A DNA stretch of 64,000 nt from Gloeotrichia echinulata CP02 (GCA_038087035.1 CP051187.1:4097001-4161000); one strand, 5' to 3'. Shown: positions 53,218 to 61,935, numbered from the stretch's first letter. The notes: generated from the letters alone by a model not told the origin. A program made the numbers and translations.

Positions 53218-53940
53218 GTGCGCTTTGATATAGTTACGCTTTTTCCTGACTGTTTTACCTCCATTCTGAGTTCTGGACTCCTGGGTAAAGCCTTAGCCAA
53301 ACAGATTGCCCAAGTACATCTGGTTAATCCACGGGATTTTACCACTGACAAGCACCGAAAGGTAGATGATGAACCCTATGGCGGTGGGGTGGGGATGCTG
53401 ATGAAGCCAGAACCCATCTTTAGCGCTGTGGAGTCGCTGCCGATTTTACCGCAAAGAGAGGTGATTTTGATGAGTCCCCAGGGAGAAACGATCAATCAGC
53501 CCCTGTTGCGGGAATTAGCCACGAATTATGATCAATTGGTCTTGATTTGTGGACATTACGAAGGGGTAGATGAGCGGGTACTCAATTTAGTCACTCGTGA
53601 AGTGTCCCTGGGTGATTTTATTCTGACTGGGGGAGAAATCCCCGCAATGGCTTTACTCAATGGCGTAGTCAGACTATTACCTGGAACCGTCGCCAAAACT
53701 GAGTCTCTGACAGCAGAAAGTTTTGAGGAAGGGTTATTGGATTTTCCCCAGTACACCCGTCCTGCTAACTTTCGCGGCTGGAAAGTCCCCGATGTCTTGC
53801 TGTCTGGGAATCACGCCGCTATAGCTAAATGGCGCTACGAACAACAAATTAAAAGAACAGGCGATCGCCGTCCCGATCTCCTGGAAAAATGGAGACAGGA
53901 TAAGGCGTCAGCAGAGGGAGAAACGACAAATGACCAATGA
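53218..53940 (+). CDS. trmD: tRNA (guanine37-N1)-methyltransferase TrmD
   Basis: 240 residues with a GTG start. SPOUT knot motifs are ICGHYEGVDERV and GDFILTGGEIPAMALLNGVVRLLPG. It methylates G37 next to the anticodon to prevent frameshifting. The last residues, TTNDQ, are encoded by heptamer repeats (ACAAATGACCAATGA) that also contain the stop codon. Confidence 0.96.
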   Translation: MRFDIVTLFPDCFTSILSSGLLGKALAKQIAQVHLVNPRDFTTDKHRKVDDEPYGGGVGMLMKPEPIFSAVESLPILPQREVILMSPQGETINQPLLRELATNYDQLVLICGHYEGVDERVLNLVTREVSLGDFILTGGEIPAMALLNGVVRLLPGTVAKTESLTAESFEEGLLDFPQYTRPANFRGWKVPDVLLSGNHAAIAKWRYEQQIKRTGDRRPDLLEKWRQDKASAEGETTNDQ

Positions 53941-53944
53941 CAAA

Positions 53945-54427
53945 ATGAATATTCGTATTGGTAACGGCTACGACATCCACCGACTGGTGAGCGATCGCGA
54001 TTTGATTTTAGGCGGAGTTAAAATTGCCCATGAACTGGGTTTGTTGGGACATAGTGACGCTGATGTTTTGACCCACGCGATTATGGACGCCATGTTGGGC
54101 GCACTATCCTTGGGGGATATTGGTCATTATTTTCCTCCTAGTGACCCCCAATGGGCAGGATCTGATAGTTTGGTGTTATTAACACAAGTACATCAACTAA
54201 TTCGCGATCGCGGTTGGCAAATTGGCAATATTGATTCTGTAGTAGTAGCAGAACGTCCCAAATTGAAACCCCATATTCTAAAAATGCGCGACAAGCTCGC
54301 TACTGTTTTACAATTACAACCTGATCAAATTGGCATTAAAGCTACCACCAACGAAAAATTAGGCCCCGTGGGACGGGAAGAAGGTATATGTGCTTATGCT
54401 GTTGTCTTGTTGGTAGCGGCTGATTAA
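53945..54427 (+). CDS. ispF: 2-C-methyl-D-erythritol 2,4-cyclodiphosphate synthase
   Basis: 160 residues from the ATG at 53945 (MNIRIGNGYDIHRL), 4 bases after the trmD stop; an ATG at 53930 inside the heptamers would overlap trmD. Zinc ligands are in GYDIHRL and GHSDADVLTHAIMDA, with the FPPSDPQW and KATTNEKLGPVGREEGI motifs. Fifth step of the non-mevalonate isoprenoid pathway, which feeds carotenoids and phytol. Confidence 0.96.
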   Translation: MNIRIGNGYDIHRLVSDRDLILGGVKIAHELGLLGHSDADVLTHAIMDAMLGALSLGDIGHYFPPSDPQWAGSDSLVLLTQVHQLIRDRGWQIGNIDSVVVAERPKLKPHILKMRDKLATVLQLQPDQIGIKATTNEKLGPVGREEGICAYAVVLLVAAD

Positions 54428-54521
54428 CTTTTCTTGGCTGTATCAATGAAGATATTGAATAACCGTTAGGATGGAAATCAATCGGTAAGAGGAGATAACC
54501 CACAAAATAGGGAGAGATTTG

Positions 54522-54701
54522 ATGTTAGCTAAAAACTTAGAAAATCTAGATAGTCCAGATTTCGTAGCCTTAAACAAAGACGGTCAAGTTATTCTGATAG
54601 CTGAAATTAGAGGTTTTCCATTTAAATTAGAAGAACCAAAAGCTAAAACTCATATACATCTTCATCTTTACGGTTATCAATGCCAAGCATTTGTTTTGTA
54701 G
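54522..54701 (+). pseudogene. Fragment resembling a restriction-like/Uma2-group N-terminus
   Basis: 59 residues (MLAKNLENLDSPDFVALNKDGQVILIAEIRGFPF and a further 25). The start has a GGGAGAG ribosome site. It resembles, from memory, the N-terminus of a larger cyanobacterial PD-(D/E)XK-like family that normally continues for about 100 more residues; after KAKT the match ends. A truncated or frameshifted remnant is likely. Confidence 0.4.
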
Positions 54702-55006
54702 AATCTTTAACTACCAGAGAACAAGCAGCAAAATATAATCTAGATTTTCTCCGCCAACTAGATATACAAATTAATGACGCCGAGCGAGATTATTCCGTTC
54801 AAGCGCGATTACTGGTTGCTCAATTAGAGCAACTTAGAACTAGTTATCTTCAGAGAGATAACAAAATTCAAGAATGTTTTGATTTAGCCTTCAATCAGCT
54901 TCTCAATCAAGCCGAAATAATTACATTAATTTTACAAGATGCTAATATCCAATATTTCAAAAAAACTCAAAACTTTATTGGCTGGCTAAAATCTCAATCT
55001 CATTAA
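54680..55006 (+). CDS. Hypothetical helical protein
   Basis: 108 residues, family not recognised. Mostly helical with Gln, Glu and Asn-rich coiled-coil character (ARLLVAQLEQLRTSYLQRDNKIQECFDLAFNQLLNQ). It overlaps the preceding fragment by 22 bases in another frame and lacks a clear ribosome site, so it might depend on translation of that fragment or be the rest of a rearranged gene. The following gene starts 24 bases later. Confidence 0.45.
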   Translation: MPSICFVESLTTREQAAKYNLDFLRQLDIQINDAERDYSVQARLLVAQLEQLRTSYLQRDNKIQECFDLAFNQLLNQAEIITLILQDANIQYFKKTQNFIGWLKSQSH

Positions 55007-55030
55007 CGTCACTAATCGTCTATTTAAATT

Positions 55031-56815
55031 ATGAAAATTCCTAGGATATTGTCGGCAATTAAAAGTATTCGCTTACCAATAATTATAACTTTGGTAATAT
55101 CACTAACACTAGTCGCCTGCAACCCAGCCAGCTTCACCAAAGCCGAGGCTCAAGTACCCCAATTAGTTACTAGCATCCTCAGCGATCCTAAAACATTTAA
55201 CTTTGCTCTCAGTTCCGAATCTCCTAATATTTTTGGTTTGACATCCGAAGGATTAATAAATGAAAACTACGAAACGGGCAAAGTTGAGCCAGCCTTAGCA
55301 GAATCTTGGCAAATTTCTGATGATAAATTAAAGATTGTTTTTACCATACGGGACAATTTAAAATGGTCTGATGGACAACCACTGACAGTAGATGATGTGG
55401 TGTTTACCTACAATGATATTTACCTCAACGAAGCGATTCCCACAGACGCCAGAGATGGAATGCGAATTGGTGAAAGTCGGAAATTACCAACTGTGAAAAA
55501 AATCGATAATCGCCGCGTTGAATTTACTGTCCCAGAACCCTTTGCTCCCTTTCTACGTAGCGCTACTGGCTACCCAATTTTACCAGCCCATGCGCTGCGA
55601 GAATCTGTCACCACAAAAGACAAAGAGGGGAAGCCAAAATTTTTGAGCAAATGGGGCGTTGATACTCCACCAGATCAACTAATTGTTAATGGTCCTTATC
55701 AGCTAGAGCGTTATGATACCAGTCAACGGGTAGTTTTTCGACGCAACCCCTACTACTGGCGCAAAGATGCTAATAAGAAAGCCCAGCCTTATATTGAAAA
55801 AATAGTTTGGCAAATTGTGGAATCAACAGATACATCCTTGCTGCAATTCCGTTCTGCTGGGTTAGATACTGTGGGGGTGTCACCAGACTATTTTTCTTTG
55901 CTGAAGACGCAAGAAAAGCAAGGTAATTTCAAAATTTACAATGGTGGCCCTGGTTCTGGTACAAGTTTTTTAATCTTTAATTTGAATAAAGGTAAAAGAG
56001 AAGGTAAGCCACTAATAAATCCAATCAAATCACGTTGGTTTAATACTGTAGAATTTCGTCAAGCAGTCGCCTATGCGATTGACCGACAAACGATGATAAA
56101 TAACACATTTCGTGGCTTGGGTCAACCGCAGGATTCGCCGATTTCTGTACAAAGCCCCTATTATTTTTCAGCCAAGGAAGGACTAAAAGTCTACAATTAT
56201 AATCCAGCCAAAGCGAAGGAACTGCTACTCAAAGCAGGGTTTAAGTACGATCAAAAAAATCAGCTAATAGATGCTGAAGGAAACCATGTTCGCTTTACTT
56301 TGCTGACAAATGCTGGGAATAAGATTCGGGAAGCAATGGGGTCACAAATTAAACGAGATTTGAGCCAAATTGGTATTCAAGTAGATTTCACCCCACTCGC
56401 TTGGAATACATATACAGATAAACTTTCTAACACGTTAGATTGGGAAGCTTCTTTGCTGGGTTTGACTGGCGGGTTAGAACCAAATGATGGAGCTAATGTC
56501 TGGTCTCCTGAAGGGGGATTACATATGTTTAATCAAAAACCCCAAGCGGGAGAAAAGCAGCTTGAGGGGAGAGAAGTTGCTCCTTGGGAAGCAGAAATTG
56601 GTAAACTTTACATTCAAGGCGCAAGGGAATTAGACGAAGCTAAACGAAAAGCAATTTATGCTGAAACTCAAAAATTGGCTCAAGAATATTTACCATTTAT
56701 TCACCTAGTTAACGCCTATTCCCTGTCAGCTGTACGTAATCGCTTTGAAGGGATTAAATTCTCTGCCCTTGGTGGTGCATTTTGGAACATTTATGAAATT
56801 AAAATCACTAAATAG
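55031..56815 (+). CDS. Oligopeptide-type ABC transporter substrate-binding lipoprotein
   Basis: 594 residues, SBP_bac_5 family. The lipobox LTLVAC places the lipid-attached Cys at residue 30. Family motifs are AESWQISDDKLKIVFTIRDNLKWSDGQPLTVDDVVFTYNDI, GPYQLERYD, RNPYYWR, and FRQAVAYAIDRQTMI. It captures peptides, or possibly nickel or glycans, for an ABC importer; permease and ATPase genes are not adjacent. Its stop codon lies 2 bases before a 31-bp repeat array. Confidence 0.9.
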   Translation: MKIPRILSAIKSIRLPIIITLVISLTLVACNPASFTKAEAQVPQLVTSILSDPKTFNFALSSESPNIFGLTSEGLINENYETGKVEPALAESWQISDDKLKIVFTIRDNLKWSDGQPLTVDDVVFTYNDIYLNEAIPTDARDGMRIGESRKLPTVKKIDNRRVEFTVPEPFAPFLRSATGYPILPAHALRESVTTKDKEGKPKFLSKWGVDTPPDQLIVNGPYQLERYDTSQRVVFRRNPYYWRKDANKKAQPYIEKIVWQIVESTDTSLLQFRSAGLDTVGVSPDYFSLLKTQEKQGNFKIYNGGPGSGTSFLIFNLNKGKREGKPLINPIKSRWFNTVEFRQAVAYAIDRQTMINNTFRGLGQPQDSPISVQSPYYFSAKEGLKVYNYNPAKAKELLLKAGFKYDQKNQLIDAEGNHVRFTLLTNAGNKIREAMGSQIKRDLSQIGIQVDFTPLAWNTYTDKLSNTLDWEASLLGLTGGLEPNDGANVWSPEGGLHMFNQKPQAGEKQLEGREVAPWEAEIGKLYIQGARELDEAKRKAIYAETQKLAQEYLPFIHLVNAYSLSAVRNRFEGIKFSALGGAFWNIYEIKITK

Positions 56816-56816
56816 G

Positions 56817-57016
56817 GGACTGGGGACACTTCGACAAGCTCAGTGCATCGCTGGGGACACTTCGACAAGCTCAGTGCATCGCTGGGGACACTTCGACAAG
56901 CTCAGTGCATCGCTGGGGACACTTCGACAAGCTCAGTGCATCGCTGGGGACACTTCGACAAGCTCAGTGCATCGCTGGGGACACTTCGACAAGCTCAGTG
57001 CATCGCTGGGGACTGG
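56817..57016. repeat. Array of six 31-bp repeats (CTTCGAC type)
   Basis: Six tandem copies of GGGGACACTTCGACAAGCTC plus AGTGCATCGCT, all with the CTTCGAC variant, ending GGGGACTGGGGG. Compared with the array at 43697, the variant base is uniform within each array, which suggests each array expanded locally. Confidence 0.95.
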
Positions 57017-57027
57017 GGGTGTAGCGA

Positions 57028-57162
57028 CAAATGACAAATGACAAATAAGAAATGACAAATGACAAACGACAAATGACAAATGACAAATGACAAATGACAA
57101 ACGACAAATGACAAACGACAAACGACAAATGACAAACGACAAATGACAAATGACAAATGACA
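57028..57162. repeat. Heptamer array ACAAATG / ACAAACG
   Basis: About 19 units of GACAAAT, GACAAAC and one AATAAGA. The last unit, ACAAATGACA, contains the larB ATG. Confidence 0.9.
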
Positions 57163-57966
57163 ACGCCCAAAATTGCTGTGACTCAACCCCAAGCTTTGCG
57201 ATCGCTCCTCGAAGCGGTGGCTAATGGTAAAGTAACCCCAGATGTAGCATTAGACTCACTCAAAGACTTAGCCTATGAGTCAGTAGGTGAGTTTGCCAAA
57301 ATTGACCACCATCGTACCCTGCGAACAGGGTTCCCAGAGGTAATTTGGGGACCGGGGAAAACTCCCACTCAAATTGCTCAAATTATGGAGGTAATGCGCC
57401 ACCGCAACCCGGTAGTAATGGCGACGCGCATTGAACCCGCTGTTTATGCTGCATTACAACCCAAGGTGAGAGGTTTACGCTATTACGAATTGGCGCGAAT
57501 TTGTGCCATTATCCCCCCTGAGATAGAACCACAGTTTGGGGGTGAAATTGGTATTCTTTCTGCTGGTACTGCTGATTTACCCGTCGCCGAAGAAGCTGCA
57601 GTCACGGCTGAACTCGCTGGTTTGCGGGTACAGCGCCTCTGGGATGTCGGCGTCGCGGGGATTCACCGCCTATTAAGTAACCGTCATTTGATCGAATCAG
57701 CATCAGTTTTGATTGTTGTAGCGGGAATGGAAGGCGCATTACCCAGCGTTGTTGCTGGTTTGGCGGATTGTCCGGTGATTGCTGTTCCTACTAGTATCGG
57801 TTATGGCGCCAGTTTTGGCGGATTAGCACCTTTATTGACAATGCTCAACTCATGTGCTGCAGGAGTCGGGGTAGTAAATATTGATAACGGTTTTGGTGCT
57901 GCGGTCTTAGCAGGACAAATTTTGCGGACAGCCGAGAAATTGCGGTTGCCATCACCTACATTATGA
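57157..57966 (+). CDS. larB: Nickel-pincer cofactor biosynthesis protein LarB
   Basis: 269 residues. The C-terminal domain resembles PurE/AIR carboxylase: GILSAGTADLPVAEEAAVTAELAGL, RLWDVGVAGIHRLL, GMEGALPSVVAGLADCPVIAVPTSIGYG. The N-terminus includes FAKIDHHRTLRTGFPEVIWGPGKTP. LarB carboxylates the nicotinate ring of NaAD in nickel-pincer nucleotide synthesis. larC and larE are absent, as is common where LarB is scattered in cyanobacteria. The ATG lies inside a heptamer array, so ribosome binding must use repeat sequence. Confidence 0.92.
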   Translation: MTTPKIAVTQPQALRSLLEAVANGKVTPDVALDSLKDLAYESVGEFAKIDHHRTLRTGFPEVIWGPGKTPTQIAQIMEVMRHRNPVVMATRIEPAVYAALQPKVRGLRYYELARICAIIPPEIEPQFGGEIGILSAGTADLPVAEEAAVTAELAGLRVQRLWDVGVAGIHRLLSNRHLIESASVLIVVAGMEGALPSVVAGLADCPVIAVPTSIGYGASFGGLAPLLTMLNSCAAGVGVVNIDNGFGAAVLAGQILRTAEKLRLPSPTL

Positions 57967-58082
57967 GGTTATAAAAACAGAGAAGTAATCTGTATACTTC
58001 AGTATATTCTCTGCGGTCAGAGAAAAAAAACTAATTTCTGACATCGGCACAAAAGCAGCAAATTCCCCCTCGACTATCAATT

Positions 58083-58289
58083 ATGAACTACTTAAGTGAT
58101 ACGATATCTCAGCTGCTTTGGCATTTGCCTGTTGATGCATCTTTCCTTGCTCAACAAATCAAAGATCCAGACGTTCTCGGTCAGATCCAACACTTTTGGA
58201 ACCAGTTTCTACAGACAGGTCAGGCCTGGGCACTGTTGATTGGTTTGGTCATTGGTTATATGATCCGAAATCTGACAACCTACGGTTAA
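58083..58289 (+). CDS. Small single-helix membrane protein
   Basis: 68 residues, unknown. The N-terminal soluble part (LSDTISQLLWHLPVDASFLAQQIKDPDVLGQIQHFWNQF) is followed by one membrane helix (AWALLIGLVIGYMI) and RNLTTYG. No strong ribosome site. It looks like a real cyanobacterial small protein but I cannot name it. Confidence 0.5.
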   Translation: MNYLSDTISQLLWHLPVDASFLAQQIKDPDVLGQIQHFWNQFLQTGQAWALLIGLVIGYMIRNLTTYG

Positions 58290-58291
58290 AT

Positions 58292-58866
58292 TTCAAAGTT
58301 AGGAGTTAGGAGTTAGGAGTAATGAGTAATGAGTAATGAGTAATGAGTAATGAGTAATGAGTAATGAGTAATGAGTAATGAGTAATGAGTAATGAGTAAT
58401 GAGTTAGGAGTTAGGAGTTAGGAGTAATGAGTAATGAGTTAGGAGTTAGGAGTAATGAGTAATGAGTAAAAAATTCGTTTTTTTAGGACTTATTATGGTA
58501 GGATTTATCACCAAAATTCAAAATATCTGCCAATACTGGAAAATATGCATGACTTTCTAATATTGTCTGATGGCCAACGCCAGGAGTCTTGTAGGCTTTA
58601 TTTACAGCAATTTTCAGTTAAATGAATTTCACAGGCTTTTAGGCAAAGTTTACTAAAGTAAACTAAAACTCCAAACTCCTAACTCCAAACTCCTAACTCC
58701 AAACTCCTAACTCCAAACTCATTACTCCAAACTCATTACTCCAAACTCCAAACTCCAAACTCCTAACTCCAAACTCCAAACTCCAAACTCATTACTCATT
58801 ACTCATTACTCATTACTCATTACTCCTAACTCCTAACTCCTAACTCATTACTCATTACTCTCCCCT
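58292..58866. repeat. Facing heptamer arrays forming a long imperfect hairpin
   Basis: The left arm (58292-58469) is GTTAGGA and TAATGAG units. The right arm (58664-58866) is ACTCCTA, ACTCCAA and ACTCATT units, the complement of the left. The 190-base centre (58470-58663) has no gene. The whole separates the small membrane protein from argH, whose ATG is 8 bases past the array. Confidence 0.9.
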
Positions 58867-58873
58867 CATATCT

Positions 58874-60265
58874 ATGACCGAAAAACAAACTTGGAGCCAG
58901 CGGTTTGAATCAGCATTGCATCCAGCGATCGCTCGTTTTAATGCCAGTATAGGTTTTGACATTGAATTAATAGAATATGACCTCACTGGTTCCCAAGCTC
59001 ATGCGAAAATGTTGGCTCATACTGGCATTATTTCACCAGCAGAAGGAGAGCAACTAGTAGCAGGTTTAGAACAAATTCGTCAAGAATATCGTCAAGGCAA
59101 ATTTCAGCCGGGGATTGATGCTGAAGATGTACATTTTGCTGTGGAAAGGCGATTGACGGAAATTGTTGGGGCTGTAGGTAAGAAACTACATACGGCGCGA
59201 TCGCGTAATGATCAAGTTGGTACTGATACCCGTCTCTACCTTCGTGACCAAATTGAACAAATCCGCTGCAAATTGCGGGAATTTCAAACTGTTTTACTAG
59301 ATATCGCTGAAAATAACGTTGAAACGCTGATTCCTGGCTATACCCATCTACAACGCGCTCAACCTTTAAGTTTAGCCCACCACCTCCTGGCATATTTTCA
59401 GATGGCGCAACGGGACTGGGAACGCCTGGGAGATGTGTATCGCCGGGTAAATATCTCCCCTTTGGGCTGCGGCGCCTTGGCGGGAACGACTTTCCCGATA
59501 GACCGCCATTACACAGCCGAACTATTGCATTTTGACAGCGTTTATGCTAATAGCCTCGACGGAGTGAGCGATCGCGACTTTGCGATTGAATTTCTCTGTG
59601 CTGCCAGTCTGATTATGGTTCACCTGAGCCGACTTTCGGAAGAAGTAATTCTTTGGTCATCGGAAGAATTTCGTTTTATCACCCTCAAAGATAGCTGTGC
59701 CACTGGTTCCAGTATTATGCCCCAAAAGAAAAACCCCGATGTACCAGAATTGGTCAGGGGAAAAACAGGGCGGGTATTTGGTCATCTCCAAGCGATGTTG
59801 GTGATTATGAAGGGGCTACCCCTGGCATATAACAAAGACCTGCAAGAAGACAAAGAAGCTTTATTTGACAGCGTTAACACGGTCAAAGCCTCTCTAGAAG
59901 CAATGACAATTTTACTGCGAGAAGGTTTAGAATTTCGCAGTCAACGCCTAAACACAGCCGTCACAGAAGATTTTTCCAATGCTACCGATGTAGCAGATTA
60001 TTTATCAGCCAGAGGTGTACCTTTCCGAGAAGCTTACAATCTCGTGGGTAAAGTCGTGAAAACGAGTATTGCTGCCGGTAAACTCCTCAAGGATTTAACA
60101 TTGGAAGAGTGGCAACAACTACATCCAGCCTTTGCTGCCGATATTTATGAAGCGATATCCCCCCGTACAGTTGTCGCCGCCCGTAACAGCTACGGTGGTA
60201 CTGGCTTTGTACAGGTGAATAAAGCACTCCTTGTCGCCCGGACTGCACTGGGGACTGGGGAGTAG
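58874..60265 (+). CDS. argH: Argininosuccinate lyase
   Basis: 463 residues. Fumarase-superfamily signature GSSIMPQKKNPD is at about 279-290, with HTARSRNDQVGTDTRLYLRD and GYTHLQRAQPLSLAHHLLAYF also present. Last step of arginine synthesis, related in pathway to the cphA/cphB nitrogen store nearby. The C-terminal TALGTGE overlaps the start of a GGGGACT heptamer array that carries on after the stop. Confidence 0.97.
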   Translation: MTEKQTWSQRFESALHPAIARFNASIGFDIELIEYDLTGSQAHAKMLAHTGIISPAEGEQLVAGLEQIRQEYRQGKFQPGIDAEDVHFAVERRLTEIVGAVGKKLHTARSRNDQVGTDTRLYLRDQIEQIRCKLREFQTVLLDIAENNVETLIPGYTHLQRAQPLSLAHHLLAYFQMAQRDWERLGDVYRRVNISPLGCGALAGTTFPIDRHYTAELLHFDSVYANSLDGVSDRDFAIEFLCAASLIMVHLSRLSEEVILWSSEEFRFITLKDSCATGSSIMPQKKNPDVPELVRGKTGRVFGHLQAMLVIMKGLPLAYNKDLQEDKEALFDSVNTVKASLEAMTILLREGLEFRSQRLNTAVTEDFSNATDVADYLSARGVPFREAYNLVGKVVKTSIAAGKLLKDLTLEEWQQLHPAFAADIYEAISPRTVVAARNSYGGTGFVQVNKALLVARTALGTGE

Positions 60266-60331
60266 GGACTGGGGAGTAGGGACTGGGGAGTAGGGACTGG
60301 GGACTAGGGACTGGGGACTAGGGACTGGGGA
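60249..60331. repeat. GGGGACT/GGGGAGT/AGGGACT heptamer array
   Basis: About 12 units beginning inside the argH 3 prime end and supplying its TAG stop. Confidence 0.85.
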
Positions 60332-60445
60332 GGACTTGAGCCTTCCCCTTTCCTCTGTCCGATTCCAACTAAACAAGGCGTACAGATGTACACCCTAACT
60401 TCTTATCTCAAAAACTTCTCAAGATCTGATATTGTGACAGGCAAC

Positions 60446-60610
60446 TTATTCAGCATCAACTGCTGCTGCGCCTTCATCATCCTCACTCTTAGGTGGTCTT
60501 TGTTGGAATCTTCGCTGCATTCTTCCTGTAGTAGTCCGTTTACGAAACTTTCGGGCATATGCCTGGTTCCGTAGCGCCTTTTCTTTTTTTGGATTGCGGC
60601 GCTTGGCCAT
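60446..60610 (-). CDS. Small very basic cyanobacterial protein
   Basis: 54 residues from the ATG at 60610, which has a GAGGTG ribosome site; the frame is open 42 bases further. The N-terminal 40 residues are Lys/Arg-rich (MAKRRNPKKEKALRNQAYAR KFRKRTTTGRMQRRF) and the C-terminus is acidic (SEDDEGAAAVDAE). The composition suits an RNA- or ribosome-binding protein. It is not S21 (RpsU), whose conserved sequence is absent. Family not named. Confidence 0.65.
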   Translation of the reverse strand: MAKRRNPKKEKALRNQAYARKFRKRTTTGRMQRRFQQRPPKSEDDEGAAAVDAE

Positions 60611-60699
60611 GTTCACCTCATTAATAAACAACAAAAAACGGCAACTAGGCATGACTTAGGCAATATCAGCTACCGATGTTATTGATATAGTTTTAGCCT

Positions 60700-60920
60700 A
60701 GATGAACTACCCAGACCTACTTCACTTCGTGACGCTACGCGAACGTTGCGGTCTGGGTTTCTGCGACCAGACCAGTAGGATGGATTTTTGACGCTTCATC
60801 TGTCCCGGTTACTTCATGAACAGCTTACTTACGCTTACTAGTGGATGAAGTAGCGCGAGCAACATCAGCGTCTACGAGGCTAGTTCTTAACCCCGGCAGA
60901 GTACTTTTATGCTTTGAACA
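60700..60920 (-). ncRNA. Possible orphan tnpB omega RNA / right end
   Basis: On the minus strand the region runs CTGCCGGGGTTAAGAACTAG, then GATGAAGCG, then AGAAACCCAGACC, then GGTCTGGGTAGTTCATC. The 8-bp stem CCCAGACC/GGTCTGGG has the REP sequence CGTAGCGTCACGAAGTG in its loop. GATGAAGC, AGAAACC, hairpin, GGTAGTTCA is the order I remember from tnpB element right ends. No tnpB is adjacent. It lies in the 5 prime region of the small basic protein gene, so a leader role is the alternative. Confidence 0.35.
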
Positions 60921-61199
60921 GCATATCATTATAGCGCATTTAATTTATTGATGTCAAGAAAAATCACTTATAAGTAGTCAATACGAAGTACAAGTTGACA
61001 ACGCTAATTCCAATATATAGTGTATAATATTACACCCCACATTATTTAATCTAATGGTAAAATTAATATATTCTGCGGGAACGTTAGAATAAAAATCCAA
61101 ACCACAAACATTTTAGTATAAAACACAGCTCGACATTTTATTGGTTGGGTTTATGTTAAGTGGTAGGGAATCATCAAATACAACCCACACATTTGAAGA
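60921..61199. other. AT-rich spacer before the Nudix gene
   Basis: No gene. AGTTGACAA (60992) and GTATAATATT (61021) look like promoter boxes, but their spacing is too long for a standard sigma-70 site. Confidence 0.3.
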
Positions 61200-61694
61200 T
61201 TGAAAGTTCTTGGTTTGTTTACGGCTTCTTTTGAGTCCACACGTAGCTTCTGGCGTTTTGGACAAACTGTATTGGGTATGATCTTCCGTCATCCCATTAC
61301 TGGCACTAGCATAATTCCGATTTTACCCGATGGTGAGATTGTGCTGATTCGGCGGCGCGACAATGGTTGTTGGGCTTTGCCAGGAGGTATGGTGGACTGG
61401 GGAGAGGATATTCCGAATACAGTCCGTCGGGAATTGTTGGAAGAAACTGGACTGGAGTTAGTGAAAATTCGACGTTTAGTCGGAGTTTATTCTGCACCAG
61501 ACCGCGATCCCAGAATCCACTCGATTTGTATTGTTGTGGAAGCGGAAGTGCAAGGGACAATGGAAGTTCAGGATACTTTAGAAGTTGCTGAAATTCAGGC
61601 TTTTCCTGTTAACGCCCTTCCTCAAGGATCGATGTCTCATGACCACTCTCAACAGTTGCAAGACTATTTAAATGGTTTGACCACACTGGCGTAA
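61200..61694 (+). CDS. Nudix hydrolase
   Basis: 164 residues with a TTG start (KVLGLFTASFESTRSFWRFGQTVLGMIFRHPITGTSIIPI). The Nudix box is complete: GGMVDWGEDIPNTVRRELLEETGLEL, then VGVYSAPDRDPRIHSICIVVEAEV, the ADP-ribose-type arrangement. The N-terminal 40 residues before the fold are a cyanobacterial feature. There is no ATG near the N-terminus. Substrate unknown. Confidence 0.85.
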   Translation: MKVLGLFTASFESTRSFWRFGQTVLGMIFRHPITGTSIIPILPDGEIVLIRRRDNGCWALPGGMVDWGEDIPNTVRRELLEETGLELVKIRRLVGVYSAPDRDPRIHSICIVVEAEVQGTMEVQDTLEVAEIQAFPVNALPQGSMSHDHSQQLQDYLNGLTTLA

Positions 61695-61702
61695 CAATAT
61701 TT

Positions 61703-61903
61703 TGTCATTTGTCATTGGTCATTTGTCCTTTGTCCTTTGTCATTTGTCCTTTGTCATTGGTCATTGGTCATTTGTCCTTTGTTTAGCAGTTATCATCTAC
61801 ACGCATTAAGTAAGTCGGCGCAAAAAAACAGAACTATATTACGAAATGTAAATAGGACTGAAATACCTACCAATGACAAATGACCAATGACCAATGACTA
61901 TGA
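61703..61903. repeat. Inverted heptamer arrays around a one-ended MITE copy
   Basis: GTCATTT/GTCCTTT/GGTCATT units (61703-61783) face CCAATGACAAATGACCAATG units (61872-61903). Between them 61805-61860 begins TTAAGTAAGTCGGCGCAAAA and resembles the left half of the MITE at 19592 through ACTATATTACGAAATGTAAA. Confidence 0.75.
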
Positions 61904-61935
61904 TTAATATACTAAAATATTACTCTTAAATTCAC

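Noticed and set aside
60446..60652. Ribosomal protein S21 (RpsU) for the small basic gene
   Set aside because: The size suggested it, but the conserved S21 sequence (ESALRRFKR) is absent.
60992..61030. Sigma-70 promoter TTGACA/TATAAT before the Nudix gene
   Set aside because: The spacer is about 22 bases, too long for a standard promoter.
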